Assembly (NCBI RefSeq): GCF_024160875.1
Contig: NZ_JAIULA010000006.1
Coordinates: 30,675-94,674, forward strand
Direction of reading: 5' to 3'
DNA: 64,000 nucleotides
DNA from: Ligilactobacillus ubinensis
Lineage (GTDB): Bacteria; Bacillota; Bacilli; Lactobacillales; Lactobacillaceae
Shown here: one piece after another, positions 16,906-25,852 of the stretch
Numbering within the stretch: position 1 is the first letter of the stretch
Layout: each line of letters opens with the position of its first letter
Position numbers and translations under genes: made by a program
Notes under the pieces: model-generated
What the model was told of the DNA's origin: nothing
The model's input: only the letters and a program-made list of their open reading frames with translations
The model's database searches: none

Positions 16906-18018
16906 TTATGAAATTACTTTTGAAACAATATTTTTAATTTCTGTTAGCATAGCCTGATTTTCTGCTTTTTTTCCAATTGTAATTCGAACATATTCTGGAT
17001 ATCCCCAAGCATCACATTCACGAATTATAATTCCCTTTGCCATTAAAGCTTCACAAAAACTCAATGCTAAGAATGGTTCAGGCAATTTTGCAAAAATAAA
17101 GTTAGCTCCTGAAGGTATTACTTGAAAACCCAGTTCTTGTAGCTGAATACCAATATCTTCTTTTTGAGCTAAAATTATTTCTTTCACTTCCTTTGCTCGC
17201 GCTTGGTCCTTTGTCAATGCAGCCTGAGCAGCAAATAAACCTGTTCGATTAACACAAAATGGTTCTGTAATCGTATTATAAGCCTTGATAACAGCTTGAT
17301 TCGCAATAATATAACCCACACGTGCTCCTGCGAGACCATAAAATTTCGAAAACGTTCTAATAACAATCACCTTTTTACTATCAATACGTGACAGCAATTC
17401 AGGTCTTAAGTCAGTTTCAATGAAATCTGCATATGCTTCATCAACAATTACCCAAACATCATCTGCAACATCTTCAATAAACTTTTCAATCTCGCGTGGG
17501 TTGTTAATTACTCCCGTTGGATTATTCGGATTACATAGCCAAATTGCTTTTGTTTTAGCTGTTATCGCATTTTTCATCGCTTTTAAATCGTAACTAAAAT
17601 CACTTTGGACTGGTACTGTTTTAACACTAGCACCCATTAAACGTGAAACTTCTCGATATAACCGATAAGTTGGTTTAGCAATTAAAACCTCATCACCTTC
17701 ATCTAAAAGTAAGCGAGCCGTTGTTTCAATTACGTTACCTGCGCCACTTCCTAAGGCAACATTTTCAAAGCTTATTGCATTTTTATCAGCAATTATTTGC
17801 GTTAAATCTACATAATCATCTTCTGGATATCTATTTAAGTACGAAAGGCTTTCTAACATTGCTAACCGTTCATTCTCATAGGGTGCAAAAGGATTCTCAT
17901 TTGACCCTAGCTTAACAACTTTCTCTAGATTGTAGCGCTTGAGTACATTTGCCTCTGTTTGCCCAGCAATATATGGTTGACAATCATCAACTTCTTTTCT
18001 CAAACGTAAGTCTGACAT
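16906..18018 (-). CDS. Histidinol-phosphate aminotransferase-like class I/II aminotransferase
   Basis: Start chosen at ATG 18018 behind AAGGTGA; a GTG at 18027 lies within that site. The 370-aa protein has LGSNENPF, GSGAGNVIE, CNPNNPTG, IVDEAYADF and RTFSKFYGLAGARVGY with the PLP lysine, the pattern of HisC-type fold-I aminotransferases. No other his gene is nearby. It is the last gene of an operon with an ABC importer, a RocB-like peptidase, a deiminase-like hydrolase, a second aminotransferase and a dehydrogenase. A catabolic transamination, or use of an aromatic or imidazole amino acid, is therefore as likely as histidine synthesis. Confidence 0.8.
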   Translation of the reverse strand: MSDLRLRKEVDDCQPYIAGQTEANVLKRYNLEKVVKLGSNENPFAPYENERLAMLESLSYLNRYPEDDYVDLTQIIADKNAISFENVALGSGAGNVIETTARLLLDEGDEVLIAKPTYRLYREVSRLMGASVKTVPVQSDFSYDLKAMKNAITAKTKAIWLCNPNNPTGVINNPREIEKFIEDVADDVWVIVDEAYADFIETDLRPELLSRIDSKKVIVIRTFSKFYGLAGARVGYIIANQAVIKAYNTITEPFCVNRTGLFAAQAALTKDQARAKEVKEIILAQKEDIGIQLQELGFQVIPSGANFIFAKLPEPFLALSFCEALMAKGIIIRECDAWGYPEYVRITIGKKAENQAMLTEIKNIVSKVIS

Positions 18019-18033
18019 AGAAATCACCTTTCT

Positions 18034-19401
18034 TTAAAGCACGATTATTTTTTGATTGGTAAACTCATATAACCCAATATCACTCATTTCACGACCATAA
18101 CCAGAATTTTTGATACCACCAAACGGTAACTCTGGGTGGGCACTTGAAGGTTGATTGATAAATATCTGACCTGTTTCAACTTGTCTTGCAACTTCTAATG
18201 CATGTCTAGGATTACTTGAATATACTGCACCAGCTAAGCCAAAATTAGAATCATTAGCTAATTTAATAGCAGCTTCATCATCTTTTACAACATGTATCTG
18301 CGCAACAGGTCCGAAAAATTCCTCATAATAAGCCGGATTTTCTGGTACTATATCTGTTAGAATTACAGGCTTAAAAAAGTTACCCGCTGCATTTTCAACT
18401 TTACCACCAGCAACAACAACTTTAGCCCCATTTTCAACTGCTCGCTTAACTTGATTATCTAAATCTGTAGTCGCACTTGCAGATGAGAGCGGTGCTAACT
18501 GCGTATCTTCATCTAACGGATCACCAATTGTTAATTCCTCAAAAATCTTACTGATTTTCTTTGTGAATTCTTCGGCGATTTTTTCCTCCACAATATAACG
18601 CTTAGCCGAAGTACAAACTTGACCACAATTTCTTAATCTTGCGCCAACCGCATCGCTGACTGTCTTATCTAAATCAGCATCATCAAGTACAATAAAAGCA
18701 TCACTACCACCCAACTCCATGGTTGACTTAATCAAGTTTGCACCAGCTTGTTGTGCAATAATACTTCCTGCTTTTTCTGAACCCGTTAAAGCAACTCCTT
18801 GAACTCGCTTATCAGCTAAGATTTCTTCCACTTGTTTATGTGTAATAAACAAGTTTTTAAATGCGCCTGTGCCTAACTTTGCTTTATCACCCAGCTGTTC
18901 AAGTAATTCTGCACAACCCGCCACAATACCTGCATGCTTTAAAATGACTGGATTACCTATTAAGTAATTTGGTGCCAAAACACGGATTACCTGTGAATAA
19001 GGGAAGTTCCACGGTTCAACACTTAGCACTGTTCCTATTGCATCATAGTGTAAAAAAGCCTCTTTATGCATTTCATAAATATATGGTTTAGGCTTTAATA
19101 AATTCGGCCCTTGTTGTGCATAATAGCGAAGAATCTTGACACATAAATCAACTTCGCCTCGACCTTCTCGCAATAATTTACCCATATTAATTGCTGCTTT
19201 TCTTGCAAGTTCTTCTTTGTTTTGTTCCATCACATCTGCAAATGCTTTTAGCTGGATTGCTCTAACTTCAGGCTTTATCTTTTTGTTCAGTTGATAGAAT
19301 CCTTCAGCTGCATCTAATGCCTGACTAATCTCTTCTTCTTTTGCATCTGGGTACTGCTTAACGACCTCTCCATTATATGGATTAGTTACTGTATAACTCA
19401 T
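18034..19401 (-). CDS. NAD(P)-dependent succinate-semialdehyde dehydrogenase-type aldehyde dehydrogenase
   Basis: The 455-aa protein follows the aldehyde dehydrogenase fold. EPWNFPYSQ (cofactor pocket), ALTGSEKAG, MELGGSDAFIV with the general-base Glu, and NCGQVCTSAKRY with the catalytic Cys are all present. The overall pattern is nearest the GabD/SSADH group. ATG overlaps the stop of the class III aminotransferase gene by four nt (ATGA), so the two are translated together. Expected role: oxidise the semialdehyde made by that aminotransferase (succinate semialdehyde from GABA, or glutamate semialdehyde from ornithine). Substrate choice cannot be settled from sequence. Confidence 0.85.
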   Translation of the reverse strand: MSYTVTNPYNGEVVKQYPDAKEEEISQALDAAEGFYQLNKKIKPEVRAIQLKAFADVMEQNKEELARKAAINMGKLLREGRGEVDLCVKILRYYAQQGPNLLKPKPYIYEMHKEAFLHYDAIGTVLSVEPWNFPYSQVIRVLAPNYLIGNPVILKHAGIVAGCAELLEQLGDKAKLGTGAFKNLFITHKQVEEILADKRVQGVALTGSEKAGSIIAQQAGANLIKSTMELGGSDAFIVLDDADLDKTVSDAVGARLRNCGQVCTSAKRYIVEEKIAEEFTKKISKIFEELTIGDPLDEDTQLAPLSSASATTDLDNQVKRAVENGAKVVVAGGKVENAAGNFFKPVILTDIVPENPAYYEEFFGPVAQIHVVKDDEAAIKLANDSNFGLAGAVYSSNPRHALEVARQVETGQIFINQPSSAHPELPFGGIKNSGYGREMSDIGLYEFTNQKIIVL

Positions 19402-20696
19402 TTAGCCACCGCCTCTTTTTCTAAGCTCTGCTCTATACTACTCTTGATTATTGCAATAGACTGATTAATTTCTTCTTTAGTAACAACTAATGGAGGAATT
19501 AACCTAATAACATTATGATTAACACCACAGTTCAATAAAATCAAGTTTTTTGCTAAAGCTTTTTCCCGAATATCGGCAACTAACTGTGTTAGTGGTTCTT
19601 TACTTACTGAACGAAATTCGCATGCATTCATTAAACCAATTCCACGAACACTACTAATTACATTAGGAAATTGTTGATGTAGTTTCTCTAACTCTTGTCT
19701 GAAATATGTGCCTATTATACGAACATTTTCTAAAAAGTCTTCATCCATTATCTTTAAAACTTCAATTCCAGCGGCACACGCTAGAGGATTACCTCCAAAT
19801 GTACCCCCATGTGCTCCAGGAAGCCATTGATCCATATACTCAGTTTTTCCAACTACTGCACTTAAAGGAATCCCATTAGCAATACCTTTTGCCAATGTCA
19901 TTATATCTGGTTGCACCCCATAGACATCTTTTGCAAAAAGACGACCAGTTCGACCAAATCCTGTTTGAATTTCATCAAAAACCAATAAAATGCCATTATC
20001 TGTGCAAATTTTTCTAAGTTTCTCTAAGAACTTTGCTGGTGCAGGTAAATAACCGCCTTCTCCTTGTACTGGTTCAACCACAATACAAGCAACTCGTTCA
20101 GGTACAATTACATTATGAAAAAGCAAATCAAGTTGTTTTAAACAACGTTCAATTTCTTCATCAGCACTAAGTGTTGTATTATAAACATCTGGAAAATCAA
20201 CATGATAAACCGTTGGTAAAACTGCTTCGTAGTTCTTACGATAAGCTGCACTTGATGCTGTCATCGAGGCTGTTAATAAAGTTCGTCCGTGAAATGAACT
20301 GTTAAATGCAATAATCCCAGGTCGTTTCGTTACACTTAATGCAAGTTTAACTGCGCCTTCATTGGCTTCAGCACCACTATTAGAAAAATAAACTTTATAT
20401 TCTCCAACTTTACCCACTCGTGCGGTAAGTTTTTCAGCCAATTCAATATAGGCAGGATAATAAACAACATTATGGCCACCATGCACTAATTTATGCAACT
20501 GCTTTTCAATTGCAGCTACTATCTGTGGATTATTATGTCCACAATTAGCAACTGCCACTCCAGCAGCAAAATCTAAATATCGTTCACCATCTTCACCAAT
20601 TAAATAGCACCCTTCGCCTTCTGTAACACCCAATTTTGTTGCTCGTGCTGCAACTGGTGGTAAAACATTTAGAGAACGTTCATATAACGTCGCCAT
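19398..20696 (-). CDS. Class III omega-aminotransferase (GabT / ornithine aminotransferase type)
   Basis: The 432-aa protein has FAAGVAVANCGHNNP, SNSGAEANEGAVKLA, FHGRTLLT, EPVQGEGGY, FDEIQTGFGRTG and the PLP lysine in TLAKGIANGIPL, all standard for class III enzymes. GabT, ornithine and acetylornithine aminotransferases are the nearest groups. RBS AGGAGGAAG; 11 nt after the ATPase gene. Translational overlap with a semialdehyde dehydrogenase points to transfer of an omega-amino group to give a semialdehyde. In a Roc-like scheme it would act on ornithine; in a GABA scheme on 4-aminobutyrate from 4-guanidinobutyrate. Confidence 0.85.
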   Translation of the reverse strand: MATLYERSLNVLPPVAARATKLGVTEGEGCYLIGEDGERYLDFAAGVAVANCGHNNPQIVAAIEKQLHKLVHGGHNVVYYPAYIELAEKLTARVGKVGEYKVYFSNSGAEANEGAVKLALSVTKRPGIIAFNSSFHGRTLLTASMTASSAAYRKNYEAVLPTVYHVDFPDVYNTTLSADEEIERCLKQLDLLFHNVIVPERVACIVVEPVQGEGGYLPAPAKFLEKLRKICTDNGILLVFDEIQTGFGRTGRLFAKDVYGVQPDIMTLAKGIANGIPLSAVVGKTEYMDQWLPGAHGGTFGGNPLACAAGIEVLKIMDEDFLENVRIIGTYFRQELEKLHQQFPNVISSVRGIGLMNACEFRSVSKEPLTQLVADIREKALAKNLILLNCGVNHNVIRLIPPLVVTKEEINQSIAIIKSSIEQSLEKEAVAK

Positions 20697-20707
20697 AACT
20701 CTTCCTC

Positions 20708-21445
20708 CTATGCCATAACCTTGGCTAAAAATTCTTTTGTTCGTGGATTTGTTGATTCATGGAAAATATATTCCGATGTTCCCACATCTGCAATACGACC
20801 TTTATCCATAAACATTACTTTATCTGCAACATCACGAGCAAATGACATTTCATGTGTAACAATAATCATCGTCATCCCTTCTTTTGCAAGTTTTTCCATT
20901 ACAGATAAAACCTCTCCCACCATTTCAGGGTCTAACGCTGATGTTGGCTCATCAAAAAGCATTACTTCTGGCCTCATTGCCAACGCCCTTGCAATAGCAA
21001 CACGTTGTTGTTGTCCGCCAGAAAGCGATTGTGGATAAGCATCTGCTTTTTCAGCTAACCCTACTTGATCTAATAACTCCAGACCATGTTTTTTAGCATC
21101 TATTTGATTATCAATTTTTAGCTTAACTGGTGCAAACATAATATTTTCTAAAACCGACATATTAGGAAAAAGATTAAATTGTTGAAAAACAACGCCCATT
21201 TTTTGTCGTAATTTACGTAATTCTTCTTTTGCAGCTCCACTAACACTAGCACCTTCAAATAAAACTGAACCAGAATAGTCGTCTTCTAAACGATTCAAAC
21301 AACGTAACAAGGTACTTTTCCCACCGCCTGAAGGCCCGACCAAAACAACTTTTTCGCTTCTACCAACTGTAAACGAAATATCTTCTAAAACGACATTTTC
21401 GCCATACGCTTTCCGCAAGTTCTTAACTTCAATAATATTTTCCAT
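20708..21445 (-). CDS. Polar amino acid ABC transporter ATP-binding protein (GlnQ type)
   Basis: The 245-aa ATPase has Walker [13 protein letters not shown]-loop [17 protein letters not shown], signature [16 protein letters not shown], Walker [17 protein letters not shown] and the H-loop [13 protein letters not shown]. This is the classic GlnQ/HisP/ArtP subfamily. RBS TAGGAGGG. It sits directly after the permease and binding-protein genes, forming a complete polar amino acid importer within the operon. Confidence 0.93.
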   Translation of the reverse strand: MENIIEVKNLRKAYGENVVLEDISFTVGRSEKVVLVGPSGGGKSTLLRCLNRLEDDYSGSVLFEGASVSGAAKEELRKLRQKMGVVFQQFNLFPNMSVLENIMFAPVKLKIDNQIDAKKHGLELLDQVGLAEKADAYPQSLSGGQQQRVAIARALAMRPEVMLFDEPTSALDPEMVGEVLSVMEKLAKEGMTMIIVTHEMSFARDVADKVMFMDKGRIADVGTSEYIFHESTNPRTKEFLAKVMA

Positions 21446-21457
21446 TCCTTAGCCCTC

Positions 21458-22147
21458 CTAGTTAATGTGGGCATATTTAGCACCCATTTTCTTTTCAATG
21501 AATTCCATCAATTGGGACAACAAGAAAGTCAAAATGAAGTAAATAACAGCGGCAACTATCAATGGTGGTACATAGTTATATAAAGTTCCACCGATTCCTA
21601 ACGCTTGTGCAGTAACTTCTTGAACACCAATATAAAATAGTACGGATGACTCTTTGATAAGTGAAATGAATTCATTGCCTAACGCTGGTAAAATATTTCT
21701 CACAGCTTGCGGTAAAATGATTGATTTCATTGTAGTTTGTTCACTTAAGCCTAATGAAATACCCGCTTCTGTCTGTCCCACTGGAATTGAAATAATCCCG
21801 GATCTAAATATTTCAGCTGTGTATGCTCCTGAATTAATTCCTAAGGCAATAGAACCAGGAATCACTCTATCCAATGTCGAACCCAAAAATTGAATTGATG
21901 GGATATCTAAAAATTGAGCTAACGTGTAATAAATCAACATTACCTGGATCATCGCTGGTGTTCCTCGTACAATTGCAATATAAACCCGAGCAATTCCTGA
22001 TAAGACTTTTAATCTCGACATTCGCATCATAACTACAATAAATCCTAACAAAATGCCAAATGCTATCCCAATCAATGAAATTATAATCGTCTGAGCGGTT
22101 CCCTGTAAAAAAAGTGGATAGTACTTTTCAAGAAAATTAAACATCAT
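21458..22147 (-). CDS. Polar amino acid ABC transporter permease (HisM/GlnP family)
   Basis: The 229-aa membrane protein has about five helices and the EAA loop segment EAGISLGLSEQTTMKSIILPQAVRNILPALGNEF, characteristic of the His/Glu/Gln/Arg permease family. The N-terminal GTAQTIIISLIGIAFG and YIAIVRGTPAMIQ motifs agree. Only one permease gene is present, so a homodimer is expected. It is co-transcribed with the binding protein and ATPase. Confidence 0.92.
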   Translation of the reverse strand: MMFNFLEKYYPLFLQGTAQTIIISLIGIAFGILLGFIVVMMRMSRLKVLSGIARVYIAIVRGTPAMIQVMLIYYTLAQFLDIPSIQFLGSTLDRVIPGSIALGINSGAYTAEIFRSGIISIPVGQTEAGISLGLSEQTTMKSIILPQAVRNILPALGNEFISLIKESSVLFYIGVQEVTAQALGIGGTLYNYVPPLIVAAVIYFILTFLLSQLMEFIEKKMGAKYAHIN

Positions 22148-22191
22148 TTCACACCCTTTATAGCCTCTTCTTACTCTTCATCTAATTTTTT

Positions 22192-23019
22192 CTATTTATA
22201 TTTGGCTTGTAAATCTTCAGCCTTCTTAAACATCTTATCTAATTGCCCACTCTTCTTTAACTTAGTAATAACTTTGTTAACTCTGTTTTTCAACGCTTTA
22301 TCACTCTTACGTACAGCAACATTGATTTGACGAGCATCCTTTGGTGTTGTTAGTTTAACTTTAGCAATTGCATATTTATCAGGATATGTCTTAACATAGT
22401 TATCAGCAATCGCTTTTTCAACAATAACACCTGACAGTTTGCCATTTGCAAGTTCAGTTGTTAAACTTGTCAATGATGCTTCTGTCACTAAATTACTCTT
22501 TGGCAATTGACTCTTGCCAATCGATTCTTGAGTAGTTGTTTGTTGTGCTCCAATTGATTTATTAGCCAAACTTGAAATGGTATTAAAGTCATTTGCTTTA
22601 TCTTTTTGTACTAACATAACATTGTAGACAGTATAGTAGCTCTTTGAGAATGCCACCACTTTTTTACGTTGTGCAGTTGAAACCATTCCCGCCATAACAA
22701 GATCAACTTTGTTGTTTTTTAACTCTGAAATCAAAGAAGGAAATTCTGTATTAACTATTTTTAACTTGACCCCTAAATTATCTGCAATTTTCTTAGCAAG
22801 CATCATATCGTATCCTACAATTTGCTTACTACCATTTTTTACTATTGGAAATTCAAATGGTGCATAATCTGCTGATGTTCCAACAACTAAAGTTTTTTTA
22901 TTTTGAATCTTTGTAACACTCTTATCTGAGCTCTTACTACTACATCCCGCCAAAACAAGCCCTGCTACCATCGTGATCCCTATAATTCCAATAACTTTTT
23001 TGAACATACTTTTTTTCAT
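22192..23019 (-). CDS. Amino acid ABC transporter substrate-binding lipoprotein
   Basis: Start chosen at ATG 23019 behind TTGGAGGAAAA. The signal peptide ends in the lipobox LAGC, so the mature 255-260-aa protein is anchored on the outside of the membrane. DYAPFEFP, GYDMMLAKKIADNLGVKLKI, VDLVMAGM and the later AVRKSDKAL follow the family 3 solute-binding pattern (arginine, glutamine, histidine, cystine). Specificity cannot be read reliably. Neighbouring deiminase-like and RocB-like genes favour arginine or a derivative. It begins 21 nt after the deiminase-like gene. Confidence 0.9.
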   Translation of the reverse strand: MKKSMFKKVIGIIGITMVAGLVLAGCSSKSSDKSVTKIQNKKTLVVGTSADYAPFEFPIVKNGSKQIVGYDMMLAKKIADNLGVKLKIVNTEFPSLISELKNNKVDLVMAGMVSTAQRKKVVAFSKSYYTVYNVMLVQKDKANDFNTISSLANKSIGAQQTTTQESIGKSQLPKSNLVTEASLTSLTTELANGKLSGVIVEKAIADNYVKTYPDKYAIAKVKLTTPKDARQINVAVRKSDKALKNRVNKVITKLKKSGQLDKMFKKAEDLQAKYK

Positions 23020-23040
23020 AAGATTTTCCTCCAATTCAAG

Positions 23041-23877
23041 TTAGCCACGTTGCAATGGAAATGTCATGCAATGTGGTCCCCCACCGGCTTTTAACGTTTC
23101 TGATATATCCAACTCAATAACATCCATTCCTCGCAAGCGTAAAGCATCATTTACAGCTTTATTTTGTTGCAGAGATATTACTTTATGCTCACCTATGCTT
23201 TCCAAATTACATCCATGTTTAAAAATAGCCTCTTCTTCAACAGGAATTATTTCTATATCTAGTTTTTTCAACAACTCCAAAAATTCGGCTGGCAACCCCT
23301 CCTTATATGCAACTGCTAAATGCTCATCTACCAGATTAAAGCACATGTCTAAATGAAGATAACGCGCATCTGCAACAACTGAATACACTTGGTAACCTAA
23401 TGGCTCAAGTGCTTTTTTTATTGTTTCAAATCCCTGTTGATCTGTGCGATCTAAAATGCCTACTGCAACAACGTTTTCTCTTAAAAAAGCAAAATCTCCA
23501 CCTTCAAAATACCCTGTTGTTACTTCAGCAAGTTTAGGTACTCCTAGCTCTTGCATCTTATTTTCATAAGCTTGTCTTTCTTTAAAGCGAATCTCTTTTT
23601 TAAAGTTGCCTAAGATATAACCTTCCTTAACACATCCACCAAAATCTCTAGCAAAAACAGCATTAGACATATCCACTGTAGGTGTCAATTTTTCGACTGT
23701 CACTCCGGCTTTTGCATATGCATCTAGTAATTGTTGATATTCAGCTAACAATATTTCTTGTTGCAATGGTTCTGGATGCAATTTAGAAATCTCATTTATT
23801 GGTGCTGCTCTCTTTAAAAAAGTAGGTGGACAAGTTAAAACTTTTGTTAATTTTGAAGTTCCATCTTTGACAAACAT
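23041..23877 (-). CDS. Arginine deiminase / dimethylarginine dimethylaminohydrolase family hydrolase
   Basis: Start chosen at ATG 23877, behind a GAGGAG that lies within the last codons of the RocB-like gene. The 278-aa protein shows the guanidine-modifying enzyme (GME) motifs in order: FARDFGG, GYFEGGDF, LHLDMCFN (catalytic His and Asp) and GGGPHCMTFPLQR with the catalytic Cys near the C-terminus. It is much shorter than ArcA (about 410 aa) and resembles the DDAH-like branch. The family hydrolyses a guanidino group to a ureido group, or removes methylated amines. In this operon it probably attacks an imported arginine-like compound; arginine, methylarginine and guanidinobutyrate are all possible. 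Confidence 0.82.
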   Translation of the reverse strand: MFVKDGTSKLTKVLTCPPTFLKRAAPINEISKLHPEPLQQEILLAEYQQLLDAYAKAGVTVEKLTPTVDMSNAVFARDFGGCVKEGYILGNFKKEIRFKERQAYENKMQELGVPKLAEVTTGYFEGGDFAFLRENVVAVGILDRTDQQGFETIKKALEPLGYQVYSVVADARYLHLDMCFNLVDEHLAVAYKEGLPAEFLELLKKLDIEIIPVEEEAIFKHGCNLESIGEHKVISLQQNKAVNDALRLRGMDVIELDISETLKAGGGPHCMTFPLQRG

Positions 23878-23881
23878 ATTT

Positions 23882-25519
23882 TTACTCCTCTTTCCACATT
23901 TTCTTGGTGTATTCTCTAATAATTGGTGGCAATACCTCATATGAATAAGGTTTATAAACTCGCTCCTTCCAAGTATGAGCGCCTTTTCCATAAACCCCTA
24001 TATCTACAGCTGGTATATTCAACTCTCGCATTTTATCGTAAGGTAATGGATATAGTTCATTCGCTAAAGGAAAATTCGCTTGCATAAGCTCTAATTCCTT
24101 TTCACTTTCATCAACTTTCAAATAACTACTATCAGATAAATACGGGAAAAATTGTTTCATAACAAATCTTTCATCATTTTTAGCACTATCTAAAACTGCT
24201 TGCAGCTTCGTATAGACATGTGATGTTTTTTCAACACTATTGTGTGGGCAAAAAGGTGGTGCAACAAACAAAATCACCTTAGCTATCCCATCATTTACTT
24301 GTGTATCAAGCCAATCTATCAGCTCAAAACCAGCTTCTCTTTTATCCAGATTTTGATGTTCCTTATAAAAATCTTGCATTAAGGTTCTAGTATCTAATCC
24401 CTTTGTTTTTAAATACTCAATATATTCAGCAAAAGTAAAAACTTTAAGTTTTTGCTCTTCTTTATGCTCTGGAAAATGTAACTGCTCCAAGAAATTAGCA
24501 TAGCGTCTTTTCGCTTGTGTATTTAATATGTCACATTCTTGTTTTACTGCATTTTTTATTTGAAATAAAATATCGGCTACAGGTCTGGCATAGGTAAAAG
24601 TATTAAAATACATATATGTTTTTTTAGCTGTTTGGACATTATAGAAATCTTTTTGATCTCGTAACATCAAACATGATGAAGGTAAAATTTCCTCACCAGC
24701 AATTTTTTCAATAAAATCAGGATTATTATTAAGCAAAACATTAATATGACTAGCAATTAAAGTAGAATCAAGTCCAGCATACGTATTTCCAACATGAGTT
24801 TCTATCCCTTTAATATAAAAACAAGTTAGAACTTTTCCAGCTGCGCCATAATAAATATATTTTTGTTTATCTCCAGAAAATTTAGGACTTATAAAATCAG
24901 TATTTATCGCTACTTGGTAATCTAAGTAATTTTCATCTTTCAATCTTTGCAATTCAGATAATGCTGCTATAACACCACTATGGTCATTTTCTTCAACACA
25001 GTTACCCATAAATACCAAATTTCCCGTTTGTTCTTCTGGATGTTGACTAAAATAATATAAATTACTCAGATTAACAGCATCTCCACTCTTCATATCTAAT
25101 GCTCCGCGACCAAATAACCAATCACCTGATTCTGCATCTTTTTTTACATCTGCATCTTCTGTATAGTTTTTAAAATACTCAGTCAATTTTTCAGAATTTA
25201 GTGCATGAGGTTCCAATGCTCCAAAATCCTTAACACCAACAGTGTCTAGATGAGAATGATAAATAACGGTTTTATTTGTTTGAGATTTTGGTAAAAAAGC
25301 AAAGACATTTTGACGTCCTAAAGGATCATTAGGTAGTTTTTGCGTCCAAACCCACTCTGGGTGCTTTTTAAATACTGGAAAATCACGTAATATTTCCTCT
25401 ACTTTTTTTACTACCTGAATTTCTCCATTAGTCCCATTAATACTTTTAACAGCAACCAATTCTCTTGTTATTTTTTCAACCAACGTTACTTTATTTGAAT
25501 TATCAAATTTATTTCTCAT
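23882..25519 (-). CDS. RocB-like M20-family peptidase
   Basis: At 545 aa this is longer than ordinary M20 peptidases and matches the length of the RocB family. Metal-site motifs are visible: YHSHLDTVG, GRGALDMKSG and MGNCVEENDHSG, with a C-terminal GVYGKGAHTWKERVY segment giving the last His. RocB belongs to the arginine/ornithine catabolic regulon in Bacillus, but its reaction is not established. It is the first gene of the operon, under a consensus promoter, and ends four nt before the deiminase-like start. A hydrolysis that releases arginine, or a related amino acid, from a conjugate is a reasonable guess. Confidence 0.85.
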   Translation of the reverse strand: MRNKFDNSNKVTLVEKITRELVAVKSINGTNGEIQVVKKVEEILRDFPVFKKHPEWVWTQKLPNDPLGRQNVFAFLPKSQTNKTVIYHSHLDTVGVKDFGALEPHALNSEKLTEYFKNYTEDADVKKDAESGDWLFGRGALDMKSGDAVNLSNLYYFSQHPEEQTGNLVFMGNCVEENDHSGVIAALSELQRLKDENYLDYQVAINTDFISPKFSGDKQKYIYYGAAGKVLTCFYIKGIETHVGNTYAGLDSTLIASHINVLLNNNPDFIEKIAGEEILPSSCLMLRDQKDFYNVQTAKKTYMYFNTFTYARPVADILFQIKNAVKQECDILNTQAKRRYANFLEQLHFPEHKEEQKLKVFTFAEYIEYLKTKGLDTRTLMQDFYKEHQNLDKREAGFELIDWLDTQVNDGIAKVILFVAPPFCPHNSVEKTSHVYTKLQAVLDSAKNDERFVMKQFFPYLSDSSYLKVDESEKELELMQANFPLANELYPLPYDKMRELNIPAVDIGVYGKGAHTWKERVYKPYSYEVLPPIIREYTKKMWKEE

Positions 25520-25564
25520 TTAAAAACCTTCTTTTATCACTTAATAGCCATTTATTTCTTATTT

Positions 25565-25593
25565 AGTTTACTTCAATTTTATTTTGATGTCAA
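25565..25593 (-). promoter_or_regulatory. Consensus promoter of the RocB-to-HisC operon
   Basis: TTGACA (25593-25588), 17-nt spacer, TAAACT (25570-25565) on the minus strand, about 45 nt before the RocB-like start. The rest of the 25520-25852 gap is very AT-rich; no operator was recognised. Confidence 0.8.
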
Positions 25594-25852
25594 TAAACAT
25601 TACATCTTTATTTTAATAATTCATTAGTGTATAATACGAATGAATTATTCATAATTAAATATATTTTCTTATTTAAACGAACATTATTCACTAAAAATTA
25701 TATAAATATTGAATATTTATTAATAATTCACAAAAATATTTATATTAAGCAGTTCAAAAATGCATATTTTGAATTAGCTGTAGTTAACATCAACACCATT
25801 TATGTGTTACTTGACTTAACATAAGGTTATGTATAGAAAGGAATAAATATTT

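Noticed and set aside
16906-18018. Part of a histidine biosynthesis operon
   Set aside because: No other his genes are near; all co-transcribed genes point to amino acid uptake and breakdown.
23041-23877. Classical arginine deiminase ArcA
   Set aside because: Too short (278 versus about 410 aa), and no arcB or arcC is adjacent.
23041-23991. Longer reading frame (316 codons) for the deiminase-like gene starting at 23991
   Set aside because: The first 38 codons overlap the RocB-like coding region and have no ribosome site; ATG 23877 has GAGGAG.
25627-25824. Plus-strand 65-codon ORF in the divergent RocB/dehydrogenase gap
   Set aside because: Very AT-rich composition (Ile/Asn/Tyr/Lys), no ribosome site and no recognisable motif; it covers what looks like control DNA.
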